From Paludibacteraceae bacterium (GTDB lineage: Bacteria > Bacteroidota > Bacteroidia > Bacteroidales > Paludibacteraceae): DNA of 64,000 nucleotides. The DNA lies in NCBI GenBank assembly GCA_018433525.1, contig JAHDRA010000006.1:24950-88949 (forward strand), given 5' to 3'. Shown piece by piece: positions 15,318 to 25,900 of this stretch. The notes beneath the pieces were generated by a model. The model made no database searches. It was not told where the DNA came from and saw only the letters and a program-made list of their open reading frames with translations. The translations under genes and the position numbers were made by a program. The first letter of the stretch is position 1, and the number at the start of each line of letters is the position of its first letter.

Positions 15318-17825
15318 TTATTTCTTCACGATCAGCTTGGTTAGGACTCCATTTTGCGTATGAATTTTTATTAAATAATTGCCACTTGACAAATTGCTCA
15401 AATCAATACTCGAGCTGTTTCCATTTAATTGCGTAATTATCTGACCTGAAATACTAAAGATTTCGATTTTCGTTACTTTTTCATTTGAATTGATGTTCAA
15501 TAAATTGGAAACAGGATTTGGATAAAGCTGGATAGAAGTTGACTGATTTGTGTTACTAATTCCTGAAATTGAATTGTAAACAGTACTCATATAGAACAGA
15601 TAACTGGAGCCGCTTCCTTTTACAATCGTATGAGATCCGGCAGGAAGTGAGCTAATGGTTACAATTCCATTTGTAGAGGACGGCGTGTAAGTAGTTCCGT
15701 CAATTTTAACGGTACCGGTATAATCAGGATTGAATACCAGCGTTAAAGTAGCTTCCGAAGTAGTTGTAAAGCTGATATTGGTACTCGACTCCATTTTGAG
15801 GCACTGTGTTAAGGTTAAGCCTTGATAAGTAACCGTTCCGTAACTTGTGGACAGATTGCCTGTAATAGAATAGAAAGAACTGGTTTTACCATCCGTTGTA
15901 AAGTTATGAATCATTGCTCCCGAAGAACCCGATCCGCTTGTAACGATAATTGTGCCTGATATTGAAACCGGAGTTCCTGATTGTCCGCTTGTGGTTACCG
16001 TATAGGAAACAGTAGCTGTTGGTGTACCGGAAATGGTAATCGTTTTGGCAGCAGCATCTTTTATGTAGTCGATTCCTGAAGCCGGCAATCCGTTAACTGA
16101 AGCATCTGTAGCCTCACCACCCCAAGTGAAAACAATATTACTAATGGCATTTCCCGATGTTACCGTTTGATTAACATCACCTGTTACAGTCAATGTTTGC
16201 GAGCTGCCGGAAGAACTACTTTCACCCTGAACGGCTACTAAACTTGTACTATAATTTGTAAGAGCCGCTTTCAAACCCGTATTTACATCATAAGATGCAT
16301 CATCAACAGCATTGTTAAATGTCCATTTCAAATCGCCACCATTAACTCGTCCGGCGTATTGCATTACTTTTTCTTTTGCTTGTTCTGGGGTATCTGCTGT
16401 ATATTGGTACATGACAGACGCATCCGTATCGAAATTATTATAGGTATTTGAGCCTTGTTTTGTCTTCACTGTCGAAGGAACAGTTTCACTTCTTGAAGCA
16501 ACTACATAAGCATCGAAATCGACAGTTGAATTGGCAAAATCGGAGCTTCCATAAGCAACAAAACGATTTTGACCGGTCATGTAATTGTTAAATGCTTTGA
16601 TAATACCGCCATCTTCTCCTGAAAAAGTACCACTTGACTGATAGATATCAGTACCTTGCTTGGAAATCAGCATGGGATATTTGCAATTGCGGAAATAATT
16701 TCCTTCTACAAATACAGAGGCACCGGTGGTTGAGCCAACACCGTATTTTGCATTTCCATCGTAATAATTATTGTAAACATGTGTAGAATAATAGCGAACG
16801 CGAGGATGACGCGAATCGGAATGATCGTACCAGTTGTGATGATAGGTAATATAAAGGCCGGATGTTGTTCCTTCACTTAAACCTAGCAAATTGCATTTTC
16901 CACAATCCCAGAAATGGTTGTAAGAAAAAGTAACATAAGTAGATTTTTTACAGTCAAGTGCTCCGTCACCTTTAATTTGATCGGCATCGCTGCCGGCTGC
17001 GCCATAGAAAAAGTCGCAATTATGCACCCAGATGTAATCATTATTTTGTTGTAAGCTGACATCATCTCCTTCCTCACTGTCGCAATTCATAAAACCAAGA
17101 TTTCTGACTTCGATGTTAGAAGCATTTTTTATACGTAATCCCCAACCATCGGCTACTGCATCGTCGCCAATTCCTTCAAAAGTGATATAACTTGAAGCAT
17201 TATTGTTGTTCTCGATCACAATATCTCCATTCAACATATAATCAAGGTCGGTAATTTGTCCAATCAATCGAACCGATAAAGGACGTGTATCTTTCCCTTT
17301 TTTAAAACCATCCAATATGCTTTGCAGTCCAACGCATGGATTCGTTGTTGCACCGGTAACAGTCATGGATACCGAATTTTTATTACTTTCGGTAATATAA
17401 AGAATCACCGCATTGTCTTTCAATGTTCCATCACTTTTATAAGCTCCCGGAACGCGACTGCCCTGAAATGCAAAACCGCTTCTGTCGTGAGCTTTCACCA
17501 TTATGGCACTTACCGAAGCTCCTTCAGCTTCCGTTCCATTTACTACAGGTTTCACCGTAAAACTGTATTCTCCTTCTGCCAATCCGACAATATCAGCTCT
17601 CCAATAATCTGCATATTTACGGATTAATGGACTGTCAATTTTTTTGTTTGTAATGCCACCGCCGGTATAATAAACATTGTAACTATCAACCGGACCGGAA
17701 GAATGCCATTTAAGACAAGCAGACTCCAGCCATCCGTTGGCTTCAAAAATATCTATTGATTGAGAATATGCCGATAAAGAAAAGAAAAACATTAAATGAA
17801 GAAAGAGAATAACAGTTTTGTTCAT
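15318..17825 (-). CDS. Modular PL1 pectate lyase with T9SS sorting domain
   Basis: An 835-residue secreted lyase. In order it shows a signal peptide ending at about YSQ, a fibronectin-III-like domain (25-110), a PL1 beta-helix (about 120-520), an Ig-like linker domain (about 545-640), a carbohydrate-binding-like domain (about 645-740) and a T9SS C-terminal domain (LYPNPVSNLLNIN to LIVKK). PL1 hallmarks are ADQIKGDGALDCKKSTYVT, with calcium-binding acidic residues, and ITYHHNWYDHSDSRHPRVR, which supplies the catalytic arginine region. It cleaves polygalacturonate by beta-elimination on the cell surface. Hairpins on both sides suggest its own mRNA segment within the locus. Confidence 0.93.
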   Translation of the reverse strand: MNKTVILFLHLMFFFSLSAYSQSIDIFEANGWLESACLKWHSSGPVDSYNVYYTGGGITNKKIDSPLIRKYADYWRADIVGLAEGEYSFTVKPVVNGTEAEGASVSAIMVKAHDRSGFAFQGSRVPGAYKSDGTLKDNAVILYITESNKNSVSMTVTGATTNPCVGLQSILDGFKKGKDTRPLSVRLIGQITDLDYMLNGDIVIENNNNASSYITFEGIGDDAVADGWGLRIKNASNIEVRNLGFMNCDSEEGDDVSLQQNNDYIWVHNCDFFYGAAGSDADQIKGDGALDCKKSTYVTFSYNHFWDCGKCNLLGLSEGTTSGLYITYHHNWYDHSDSRHPRVRYYSTHVYNNYYDGNAKYGVGSTTGASVFVEGNYFRNCKYPMLISKQGTDIYQSSGTFSGEDGGIIKAFNNYMTGQNRFVAYGSSDFANSTVDFDAYVVASRSETVPSTVKTKQGSNTYNNFDTDASVMYQYTADTPEQAKEKVMQYAGRVNGGDLKWTFNNAVDDASYDVNTGLKAALTNYSTSLVAVQGESSSSGSSQTLTVTGDVNQTVTSGNAISNIVFTWGGEATDASVNGLPASGIDYIKDAAAKTITISGTPTATVSYTVTTSGQSGTPVSISGTIIVTSGSGSSGAMIHNFTTDGKTSSFYSITGNLSTSYGTVTYQGLTLTQCLKMESSTNISFTTTSEATLTLVFNPDYTGTVKIDGTTYTPSSTNGIVTISSLPAGSHTIVKGSGSSYLFYMSTVYNSISGISNTNQSTSIQLYPNPVSNLLNINSNEKVTKIEIFSISGQIITQLNGNSSSIDLSNLSSGNYLIKIHTQNGVLTKLIVKK

Positions 17826-17900
17826 GATGTAAGATTCTAAATTTTAAAGTTGGTAACTAAATTAATTGGAATAGTTAGATTTGTTTGAATAAATAATGGA

Positions 17901-17935
17901 TAACAAGCTGTCCAAAATCTTTGAACAGCTTGTTA
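17901..17935 (-). terminator. Hairpin behind the 255-residue secreted protein
   Basis: TAACAAGCTGT (17901-17911) and ACAGCTTGTTA (17925-17935) form an 11-base stem with a 13-base loop 20 bases behind the stop codon. Only a weak U-tract follows on the minus strand. Confidence 0.65.
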
Positions 17936-17955
17936 AAACTACAACTTGTTTAAAA

Positions 17956-18723
17956 TTATTTTACAAATTTCAAAGTGTTGGATGTCCCCACCTCACGAAC
18001 TATATACACTCCTTTTGGAAGTTGAGTAGTTGAAATTGTGGTGGCGGAAGAAGCAATAATTCTTTTTCCACTTGCATTAAAAACCTGCAGTGCTAAACCT
18101 TTAGCATTAACAATTTCTGAACCGTTAAAAGCAATAGAATTTTCGGATTTCTGAATTTTTACGGAAGATGGAGATTCTTCATAGTCTTTAGCTGAAGAAA
18201 CATCCAATAAATAAATATTAACTCCACTACTAACTGAATATAAGTACAGAGTAGCAGCACCACCGGTATAGTTGAAAGTTTCCAAAGGAATATTATTTCC
18301 ATCAGGATCACTATAAACTCCTGGAGCACTGAAAGAAGAAATTGAATCCGTTCCATTAGTAAGCAACAGCCTTCTGTCTGCGCTACTGCTTGAAGAGAGA
18401 CAAGAAACCGTTATAGTTCCTGGTCCGGTTACTTGAAATACCAAAGCTCGTGTAGTGGGCATATACCGATTTTCAGCAGTAAAGCCACCTGAACCACCTA
18501 ACTTCAAACGCTGAGTAAAGGAATACGTTCCGTGTTTTTTAGCATTTGCATCAATTGCTACTGTTGCATCAGCAGTAGCCATAATTTTCAACCCATCAAT
18601 AATGGTAGTTGAAGAAATTGTTTGTGCAGGGAACTTTTCAGTGTTGCTAAAATTCCATGTTTTTTGTGCAAACATAGTTGCCGCACCAGCCAACAAAATG
18701 GCGCTTAGTAAAACCTTTTTCAT
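17956..18723 (-). CDS. Small secreted beta-sandwich protein with sorting domain
   Basis: A 255-residue protein with a signal peptide (MKKVLLSAILLAGAATMFAQ), a domain of about 160 residues rich in Thr, Ser and aromatic residues, and a C-terminal sorting-type segment (LALQVFNASGKRIIASS ... GVYIVREVG). The central part begins KTWNFSNTEKFPAQT and includes ALVFQVTGPGTITVSCLSSS. This resembles the carbohydrate-binding-like domain seen in Bacteroidota pectinases, including the N-terminal part of the large CE8 enzyme in this locus. No catalytic residues are evident. It sits between a CE8 and a PL1 gene, so a pectin-binding or surface-display role is plausible but inferred. Confidence 0.75.
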   Translation of the reverse strand: MKKVLLSAILLAGAATMFAQKTWNFSNTEKFPAQTISSTTIIDGLKIMATADATVAIDANAKKHGTYSFTQRLKLGGSGGFTAENRYMPTTRALVFQVTGPGTITVSCLSSSSSADRRLLLTNGTDSISSFSAPGVYSDPDGNNIPLETFNYTGGAATLYLYSVSSGVNIYLLDVSSAKDYEESPSSVKIQKSENSIAFNGSEIVNAKGLALQVFNASGKRIIASSATTISTTQLPKGVYIVREVGTSNTLKFVK

Positions 18724-18822
18724 AATCGTAAATTTTTGATTGTTAGTAAATAAATGAATAATAAATAGTTATTTGATTGCTGTAAAGCCTTTTAAAAAAT
18801 TTTTGAATCAATAAAGAAGATT

Positions 18823-19782
18823 TTATTCGTTCTTCATTTTTTTCATTTCTTCCACAAAATTACCGAGCACATTCTCTATTGTTATTTTTTCACATTCCAT
18901 TTTTGTAAGTTGTTTTGCCCATTTTACGCGTAAGTCAGTTCTGCTTCCTTCGCCGGAATTGTTGTATTCGTAATACCGAGCTGTTTTTTCATTTTCAGGA
19001 TTCTTCCAGTTGTGCCAACCGGCAGGTGCGATTCCTTTGGGTAAAATGCAATTCATAAAAACGGTCATGGCATAAGGTCGCCACGGACGTCCCAGATAAA
19101 CAGCATTGACAGAATCGGCAAGAGAAACGGTACAATTGTTGAAAATAAATCCGTAAGGGATATTCTGTGGTGTACTGGCTGCTGTAATGAAGGAATTTCG
19201 TTTGCAGTAAATCTGACATTTCTCAAACCAACAAGTAGCCGGTCCAAAAATAAAATCGGTTGTTCCTTCAATATAACAGTTTTCAAAATACTGACGTGAA
19301 TTTTCGCGTCCGGCATAAACAGTATCCTGATTTCCCAAAAAACGGCAATTCAGAAAAACGATTCTGTCTCCTTCCACATGCAAAGCTACCGCTTGAGCCA
19401 CAGGTGCAGCAGCATTTTCAACCGTCAAATTTTCAACCAGCATATCGTTACCACAAATTTTTAACGTATAGGTTTTAAATGTTCCCATGTTGTTGATTTT
19501 TGCATGGTCGTCAAAACTAATAACAGTTTTGTCTCTGTCTTCCCCAATCAAGCGGATGTTGCAAATATGAGTCGGTATTTCGATTTTCTCCTTGTAACAT
19601 CCGTTTTTTATGTAAATGGTAACCCAGCCATCCGGATTAAAAGCCCGAACAGAATCTATGGCTTGCTGAATATTTCTAAAATCGCCTGTGCCGTTTATAT
19701 CCACCACAATAGTCTTCTCGGCATGGGACCATCCAGAAAAACCCATGAAAAAAATCAACAATATTGGAAAAAACTTTTTCAT
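18823..19782 (-). CDS. Pectin methylesterase, CE8
   Basis: A 319-residue secreted esterase that hydrolyses methyl esters of homogalacturonan. The ATG at 19780-19782 (MKKFFPILL, a good signal peptide) is preferred; an in-frame extension of 21 residues upstream would bury the signal sequence. CE8 residues are complete: GTGDFRNIQQAID, Gln130 (VAQAVAL), Asp153 (NQDTVY), Asp176 (DFIFG) and Arg232 (GRPWRP). There is no sorting domain, so a periplasmic location is likely, in contrast to the large CE8 at 22931. It follows a PL1 gene after 13 bases and lies in the middle of the pectinase run. Confidence 0.95.
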   Translation of the reverse strand: MKKFFPILLIFFMGFSGWSHAEKTIVVDINGTGDFRNIQQAIDSVRAFNPDGWVTIYIKNGCYKEKIEIPTHICNIRLIGEDRDKTVISFDDHAKINNMGTFKTYTLKICGNDMLVENLTVENAAAPVAQAVALHVEGDRIVFLNCRFLGNQDTVYAGRENSRQYFENCYIEGTTDFIFGPATCWFEKCQIYCKRNSFITAASTPQNIPYGFIFNNCTVSLADSVNAVYLGRPWRPYAMTVFMNCILPKGIAPAGWHNWKNPENEKTARYYEYNNSGEGSRTDLRVKWAKQLTKMECEKITIENVLGNFVEEMKKMKNE

Positions 19783-19795
19783 TTTTATCCACAAT

Positions 19796-21208
19796 TTATT
19801 TATTGGACAAAGCATTGGTATATTCCGATTTGGTGATTTTTTCAACCAAACTGTTCAAATAAACTTCCAAATAAGTATAACCTTCTTCGTTTATATCGGT
19901 AGCAAATTTGCCGGGATAATTTTTTTCGAGCCATCCATCAGGAATCCCATCCTGATTGGTGTCAGGATAGGGCTCTGTAGAACGATAAACAGGCCAGCCA
20001 CCCACATCATTTTGAGAATCGATAATACCGGGTCTGCCATTAATCGAACCTTTATAAGTTGCTTTTCCTTTCTGCGTTTCTTTCACAATTCGTTTATCCA
20101 CAGCATCTCTTCTGAATGAAGCTCCTGCAAATTGCAATACTTTTTTGAAAGCAACCTCCGCAGATTGTTCAATAATAGGCGTACATTCAAAAGGATGTGT
20201 TGCCTTACAAAGCTGTTTGTTAACACCTTCGGCATAAGACACACATTCCCAGTTGTCTTTTTTACATTCTGGGCAACCATACACAAAATTCTTATCAATA
20301 AAATATTGTCCATAGCCGGGAGAAACCATTTCAGGGTGACTATCCATATCCACATGCGTAATTCTGAATCTGACCGATGGTTTGGTGGCAGGTCCATATT
20401 TGAAATAATTTCCAACAATGTTGTATTTTCCGTTTTCGCCGCCATAAGAACTATTGTCGCCCCAGTCGTAAATCACATTATTTCTGAAATCGACGCGTTC
20501 TTCATCAATGGAAGTATTGTATTTCAATCCTTCCCGTCTCCAACCGTTAAATCGTGGATTGCGACTTAAGTTATGCGCAATCAGATTGTGATGAAAACTT
20601 GCATTTTTGCCACCCCAAATTCCGCCGTATCCATGTGGACCTTTTGCATGTCCGGCATTATTCAAGGATTCTGAAACAATACACCATTGCAAGGTGAAAT
20701 CTTCGTTTGTGTAAAAAGAAGCACACTCATCAATGCTCCAACTCATGGAGCAATGGTCTATTATCACGTTTTTACAATCCCTTCCACCAACAGCATCGCT
20801 TTCATTGTGCAATATTTCATTCCCTAATCTAAAGCGAATAAAACGAATAATAACGTTATCAGCCGCTATAAAAACATCATGATTTTTAATACAAATTCCG
20901 TCGCCGGGTGCACTTTGCCCGGCTATTGTCAAATCAGGTTCTTTGATGGTTAATGTTTTTGTCAACGGAATGATTCCCGAAACCTTAAAAAGAATGGTTC
21001 TTGCACCTTTTTGATTGACAGCCCAACGCAGCGTACCTTCCGAATTATCGTCGGCAAGCGAAGTTACAAAAAGCACTTTTCCTCCCCGTCCACCGGAAGC
21101 AAATACTCCGCCTCCACAAGCTCCGGGAAAGGCCGGTATCTGAGCGGAAGCAGAAATACCAACCGTAAAAAGACAACACACAAAAACCAATTCTTTAAAG
21201 ATTTTCAT
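19796..21208 (-). CDS. PL1 pectate lyase without sorting domain
   Basis: A 470-residue secreted lyase with a signal peptide (to about ASAQ) followed directly by IPAFPGACGGGVFASGGRGG, the usual N-terminus of Bacteroidota PL1 enzymes. Diagnostic blocks are IIDHCSMSWSIDECASFY, HGYGGIWGG, ASFHHNLIAHNLSRNPRFNG and the C-terminal VGGWPVY. An insertion with four cysteines (GCPECKKDNWEC and LCKATHPFEC) is unusual and could bind metal or form disulfides. It ends with a dockerin-like, calcium-type stretch (DTNQDGIPDGWLEKNYP). The next gene upstream is a close paralogue that carries a T9SS domain. Confidence 0.93.
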   Translation of the reverse strand: MKIFKELVFVCCLFTVGISASAQIPAFPGACGGGVFASGGRGGKVLFVTSLADDNSEGTLRWAVNQKGARTILFKVSGIIPLTKTLTIKEPDLTIAGQSAPGDGICIKNHDVFIAADNVIIRFIRFRLGNEILHNESDAVGGRDCKNVIIDHCSMSWSIDECASFYTNEDFTLQWCIVSESLNNAGHAKGPHGYGGIWGGKNASFHHNLIAHNLSRNPRFNGWRREGLKYNTSIDEERVDFRNNVIYDWGDNSSYGGENGKYNIVGNYFKYGPATKPSVRFRITHVDMDSHPEMVSPGYGQYFIDKNFVYGCPECKKDNWECVSYAEGVNKQLCKATHPFECTPIIEQSAEVAFKKVLQFAGASFRRDAVDKRIVKETQKGKATYKGSINGRPGIIDSQNDVGGWPVYRSTEPYPDTNQDGIPDGWLEKNYPGKFATDINEEGYTYLEVYLNSLVEKITKSEYTNALSNK

Positions 21209-21219
21209 TTTGAAAAATA

Positions 21220-22929
21220 TTATGGTTCAACTATCAAAAGTGTTGGAAGAATTATTCCGTCTTCCATTTTAACTTTTACAATATAAATTCCGGCATTTAG
21301 CTGCTGCATGGTAAATGAAACTTCTGTTCCATTCGTTTCCTTTTCGGAAATTTTTGCACCGCTCAAGGTATAGAATTCAACTTTATTGATTTTTTCAGCA
21401 GCTTTGATATTCAAATTTCCCGATTTGAAAGGATTGGGATAAATGCGCAAAGAAGAATTTGCATATACTTCATTTACAGCAGTATTTGCATCCAAATATT
21501 GTCGATTTACGACTGGTGCAGCCAATTCGTTCAAATAAACTTCAACATTAGTGTATTGTCCGTCAATCGTTTTTGTACTTCCATCTGAAGCATCATTTGG
21601 ATTCAAGCCCTTTGCCGTTTCCCAATCGTCAGGCATGCCATCGCCATCGGTATCCGTTGGAACAGTTGCCGGATCATAAGTATATTCGGGCCAACCGCCA
21701 ACATCTGCCTGAGAATCAATAAAACCACCGGTGCTTCCATTGCTTCCTTGTGTAACCGTAACAGTTCCATTCACCACATTATCAATTATTCGTGTATCCA
21801 CTGCATCACGCTTTAAACTGGCACCGGCAAAAGCCGTTACGCTCAAATAAGCACTGTCGGCACGTTGCAATCTCAAATAAGGCGGAAAATCAAAAGGAAC
21901 CTCTGATTTAATCGTATCGGAATAAGTTCCAACAGGTTGAAATCCCAACCAGTTATTATCGGTAACACTGGGTGTATTGATCATAATGTTTCCGCTTAAA
22001 TGGAAATGTCCCCAAACGCCTTTTGGTTGGCTATTCGTTCCGTCATCAGCATTTGGACTGAAAATTCTATAACTTGTAGAACCGCTACTTCGGGCTATGC
22101 CGGAGCGGTAATAATTATTCATCATGTTATAATAGCCTCCTTCACCTCCATAGCCGGAATTGCTTCCCCAATTGTAAATGACATTATTTGTAAAATTAAC
22201 TCTTTCAGTTGATGGACTATTTGAATATCTGCTTCCACAAAAACGTGGATTCCTGCTATCGTGAAAAGCCAATAAATTATGATGAAAAGTAGCAGGCGCC
22301 CCGCCCCAAATTCCAGCATAACCATGTGTACCTTTTCCGTGAACAGATTTTCTCAGACTTTCAGCTATTACACACCATTGAAGTGTGAAGTTCTTGTTAT
22401 CGTAAAAAGATGAACATTCATCAATACTCCAACTCATGGAACAATGATCAATAATGATATTGCTTTGATTACGCCCCCAAATGGCATCGGCTCCATCCCA
22501 ACTGTAAGAAGTGTTTCCTGCGGCCGCTTCATCGCCCATTCGAAAACGTATAAAACGAATAATCACGTTACTTGCCTGTATTACCACCGGATAATTTTTC
22601 AGACAAATTCCATCACCTGGAGCACTTTGGCCGGCAATGGTCAGATTCCCGTTTTTTATCCTGAGTTCGGAAGTAAGCGGAATAATTCCGGCGACTTTGA
22701 ACATAATGATTCTTGCACCCGACTGATTAATAGCCCAGCGCAATGTGCCCGTTGTCCCGTCATCGGTGAGTTTGGTTACATAAAGAATTTTTCCTCCGCG
22801 TCCGCCGGTAGTGTACATGCCGTCGCCTTCAGCACCGGGAAAAGCCAGGATTTGGGCAAATATCTGTAACAAAAAAATGTTTGAAACTAAAACACACAAA
22901 ATTGTTAAAATTCTATTTTTCCTCATCAT
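21220..22929 (-). CDS. PL1 pectate lyase with T9SS sorting domain
   Basis: A 569-residue paralogue of the following gene, with the same blocks: AFPGAEGDGMYTTGGRGG, IIDHCSMSWSIDECSSFY, HGYAGIWGG and TFHHNLLAFHDSRNPRFCG. A calcium-type repeat (DTDGDGMPDDWETAKGLNP) follows the catalytic domain, then a T9SS C-terminal domain (LRIYPNPFKSGNLNI to GIYIVKVKMEDG). The pair therefore probably provides one surface-bound and one periplasmic lyase of similar specificity. It starts 1 base before the stop of the large CE8 gene upstream, so translation is coupled. Confidence 0.93.
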   Translation of the reverse strand: MMRKNRILTILCVLVSNIFLLQIFAQILAFPGAEGDGMYTTGGRGGKILYVTKLTDDGTTGTLRWAINQSGARIIMFKVAGIIPLTSELRIKNGNLTIAGQSAPGDGICLKNYPVVIQASNVIIRFIRFRMGDEAAAGNTSYSWDGADAIWGRNQSNIIIDHCSMSWSIDECSSFYDNKNFTLQWCVIAESLRKSVHGKGTHGYAGIWGGAPATFHHNLLAFHDSRNPRFCGSRYSNSPSTERVNFTNNVIYNWGSNSGYGGEGGYYNMMNNYYRSGIARSSGSTSYRIFSPNADDGTNSQPKGVWGHFHLSGNIMINTPSVTDNNWLGFQPVGTYSDTIKSEVPFDFPPYLRLQRADSAYLSVTAFAGASLKRDAVDTRIIDNVVNGTVTVTQGSNGSTGGFIDSQADVGGWPEYTYDPATVPTDTDGDGMPDDWETAKGLNPNDASDGSTKTIDGQYTNVEVYLNELAAPVVNRQYLDANTAVNEVYANSSLRIYPNPFKSGNLNIKAAEKINKVEFYTLSGAKISEKETNGTEVSFTMQQLNAGIYIVKVKMEDGIILPTLLIVEP

Positions 22930-22930
22930 T

Positions 22931-25900
22931 TTATTTTATTAAAACTTTTGCTGTTTTAATGCTTTCGTTATTCACCACATTTACAATCCACAATCCTTTA
23001 TCCAATGAAATTTCATCATCTCCGGATATTTCCTTAACAAAAGATAAAGAGCCATTTACGGAATAAATTTTTATTTTGGAAGGATTTTTTACATTTGAAA
23101 TAAAGACTTTGCTCCCAACTGAAAATATCCGAACAAAATCATCTTTCTTTTGCAGTGAAACACTTGCATTAATATCATTAGATTTTAAAGTGTTTATTGG
23201 ATCCCAATTATCAGTTCCTTTTGTAAAATTGAAAGTAGTAATTTCTGTTCCGTCGCTTAAAACCGGTTCTGTAAGCACTTTTGACCAAGAAACGCGAGAA
23301 GCAGAATTATCAACTCCAGATTTTTCTATGGTGTTGTACTCGTAAACCTTATCGGAAGTTCCACCCAAAGAATTATTCCATCCGGCCGGGACAATCAAGG
23401 ATTGCCCGTCAAAACTCGGATTATTTGTAGTTTCAATGGTTGTAGAGTAAAATACCACTTCGCTGGTAGTTGGTTGCCACGGACGGCCAAAGTATCCGGG
23501 TTTGGAGCGATAAAGTGAAGCTGTCTCCACAGAAGGAATCGCCGAAGTTATATTGCATTCATACATTAAAAATCCGCGAGCAGAATTTTGTTGTGCAGCT
23601 GTAATGTAAGCAACATCCGAGCTTGCTTCACTTGTATTCATTGCTAAATCGGTTTGGTAGCAAGTCAATGTCATCCCTCCAAACAAGTAATCGGTGGCAC
23701 CCATAAGTACGCCCTTATAAACAGCAATTCTGGCGCCTTCAGCTCCATAAAATGAATCCTGACGACCAACAACTCGACATTTGTTTAAAATTGCCCTATC
23801 GGCACTTGCCGTAAATGCAATAGCTGCAGCTCTTTCTACAAAGTTCTTATTCTGTACATCCGTACTCCCGTAAGTTGTAGGACGGGTACCCTTTCCTCCG
23901 GTTGACCATTCCTGAACTACATCTTCCGATTCTTTTCTTGAAATATATTGATTAAAAGAATTTTCAAAAATTATATTGTCAGCTCTGAAACCGGAAGCTG
24001 AGACTACCACTGTTGCATTCCAGTAAGAACCGTTAGTTGTGCCACTTCCGGTATTTGAATAAGTTGTATAACCATTTTCCTTATTGACTCTCAGAACATC
24101 TGCATTCCATTTTTGGTCGGTGCCCATGCTGAAATAATTGTATCCGTGTCCATAATACGAAGTAATTCTCACAGCATTTTCATCAATATCCACACCTTTG
24201 TTTAAAAGAGCAATACTTGGTGTTGTAGAAGCATTAACCAAAGTAACGTTTGGAATATCAATCACCAACATTTCTTCGTAATTTCCGGGATCTATCATTA
24301 TTTTTACAGTATCTGTATTTTCACGCGTCATACAACGAACGGCAGCTAATGCGTCATTGATACTCTGATATTCCTTATCGGTTCCAACCGTTATTATTGG
24401 CTTGTAGGTTACAGATTTTACCATTTTAATTTCAGTTAAATAGGTGGTCGTTCCTGTAACATTAGCAATGGTCATGTAACCGGGAGTAGATTCCGCATAA
24501 ACAAATTCGTGCGATTCAATGCGGTTGGTACTTCCGCTGTTGGTAGAAATTTCACTTCCTCCATCCACAGTGAACTTGGCAGAATAATAGTAATAAACTA
24601 TCATTTTTTCACCGGGTGAAACAGGAACTTTAGCCGTTGCATTACCTGTGAGTACCAAATGTCCCTTCGATTTTTCATTGTAAACCGAACCGGTAAACAA
24701 CATTCCTTTATAAGCCGTTGTAACACCACTTGTAATGGTGGCATCATCAAAAGACCAATCCGTAACGGGAATAAACGATAAATCTTTTGAAGTTTCGGTC
24801 CCATTTACTTTTAAGTTTGACGTAAGTCCCAATTGTACAGGATATTCGTCCAAACCACTGCACGAAATGGAATAGACTCCATCACGCAACTGAATATTAT
24901 TCAAATCGGTGAAAGAATAAACATAACCCGATTCATTCAGGTTGGAGAAAGTAACAGAAAGTTTGGAAAGTTGCGTAGCGTCTAAACCGTTAATATTTAA
25001 CAAAACAGTATAAACCGGCTTAGCTACAAATACAATATCGGTATTAATATCTGAAGAGATATTTACATTATTGTTGGAGATATAATAATCATTTACACCT
25101 GTAGCAGAAATCGTATAATCGCAATTTGCTTCCAACTGAACAGAATAAGTCCCGGCAGAAGCATTCACTACAGGTTTGGGGACATAAATTCTGGTATCAG
25201 AAGGAGTAAAAATTAATCCTAATTTCGCCAGTTTTTCGGAAGGCAATCCAGTAATATTCCCACTTAATGTGTAAAGTGTAACTTTTAAGATAACAGGATT
25301 ATAAGTTGTATTTCCACTCACCGACAAAGGGTCGGAATTGGATATAATATAGCCGTTGGCATTACTGAGACTTAAAGAATAAGTGTATCCTGCAGGCAGA
25401 TTTATGGAATAGTTGTTAGAAGCATCAGGAGCTACTGACCAAACCTTTCCGGCAGCATTGGTAAAATTAATCGTGTATCCTGAAGGTATATCCGAAGCGT
25501 TGGTCAAATCAAACGTACCACTGACGGAAACATACGTGGCAGGTTTTCTCAAAATTCTGTAATAAAATGGTTTATCAACGGAATCATAAATTTTATATAC
25601 CCCCGCTTTCTTTGCTACAAATTTATATATTTCCGGTGATGAAGTTAAAGAAACGATGTCTTTCTGAGAATTATCCGACGTATATTCAAAAGTCATTTTC
25701 CCGGTTCCATTTTGAGATTTGGCATAAATGGTAACCTCATCGTCTTCGTTTAAATTTAAGCTTAAATATCTTCCGGTAGCAGCGCTGGCATTAACATAAA
25801 GATATCCGGTTAAAGTTTCTGAAGTTGAAGCTACCGTTACCGGAACACCATTTGAATCGTAACGCGTAAGATTGGTATTGGATGTTCTCAAGCGGTCGCT

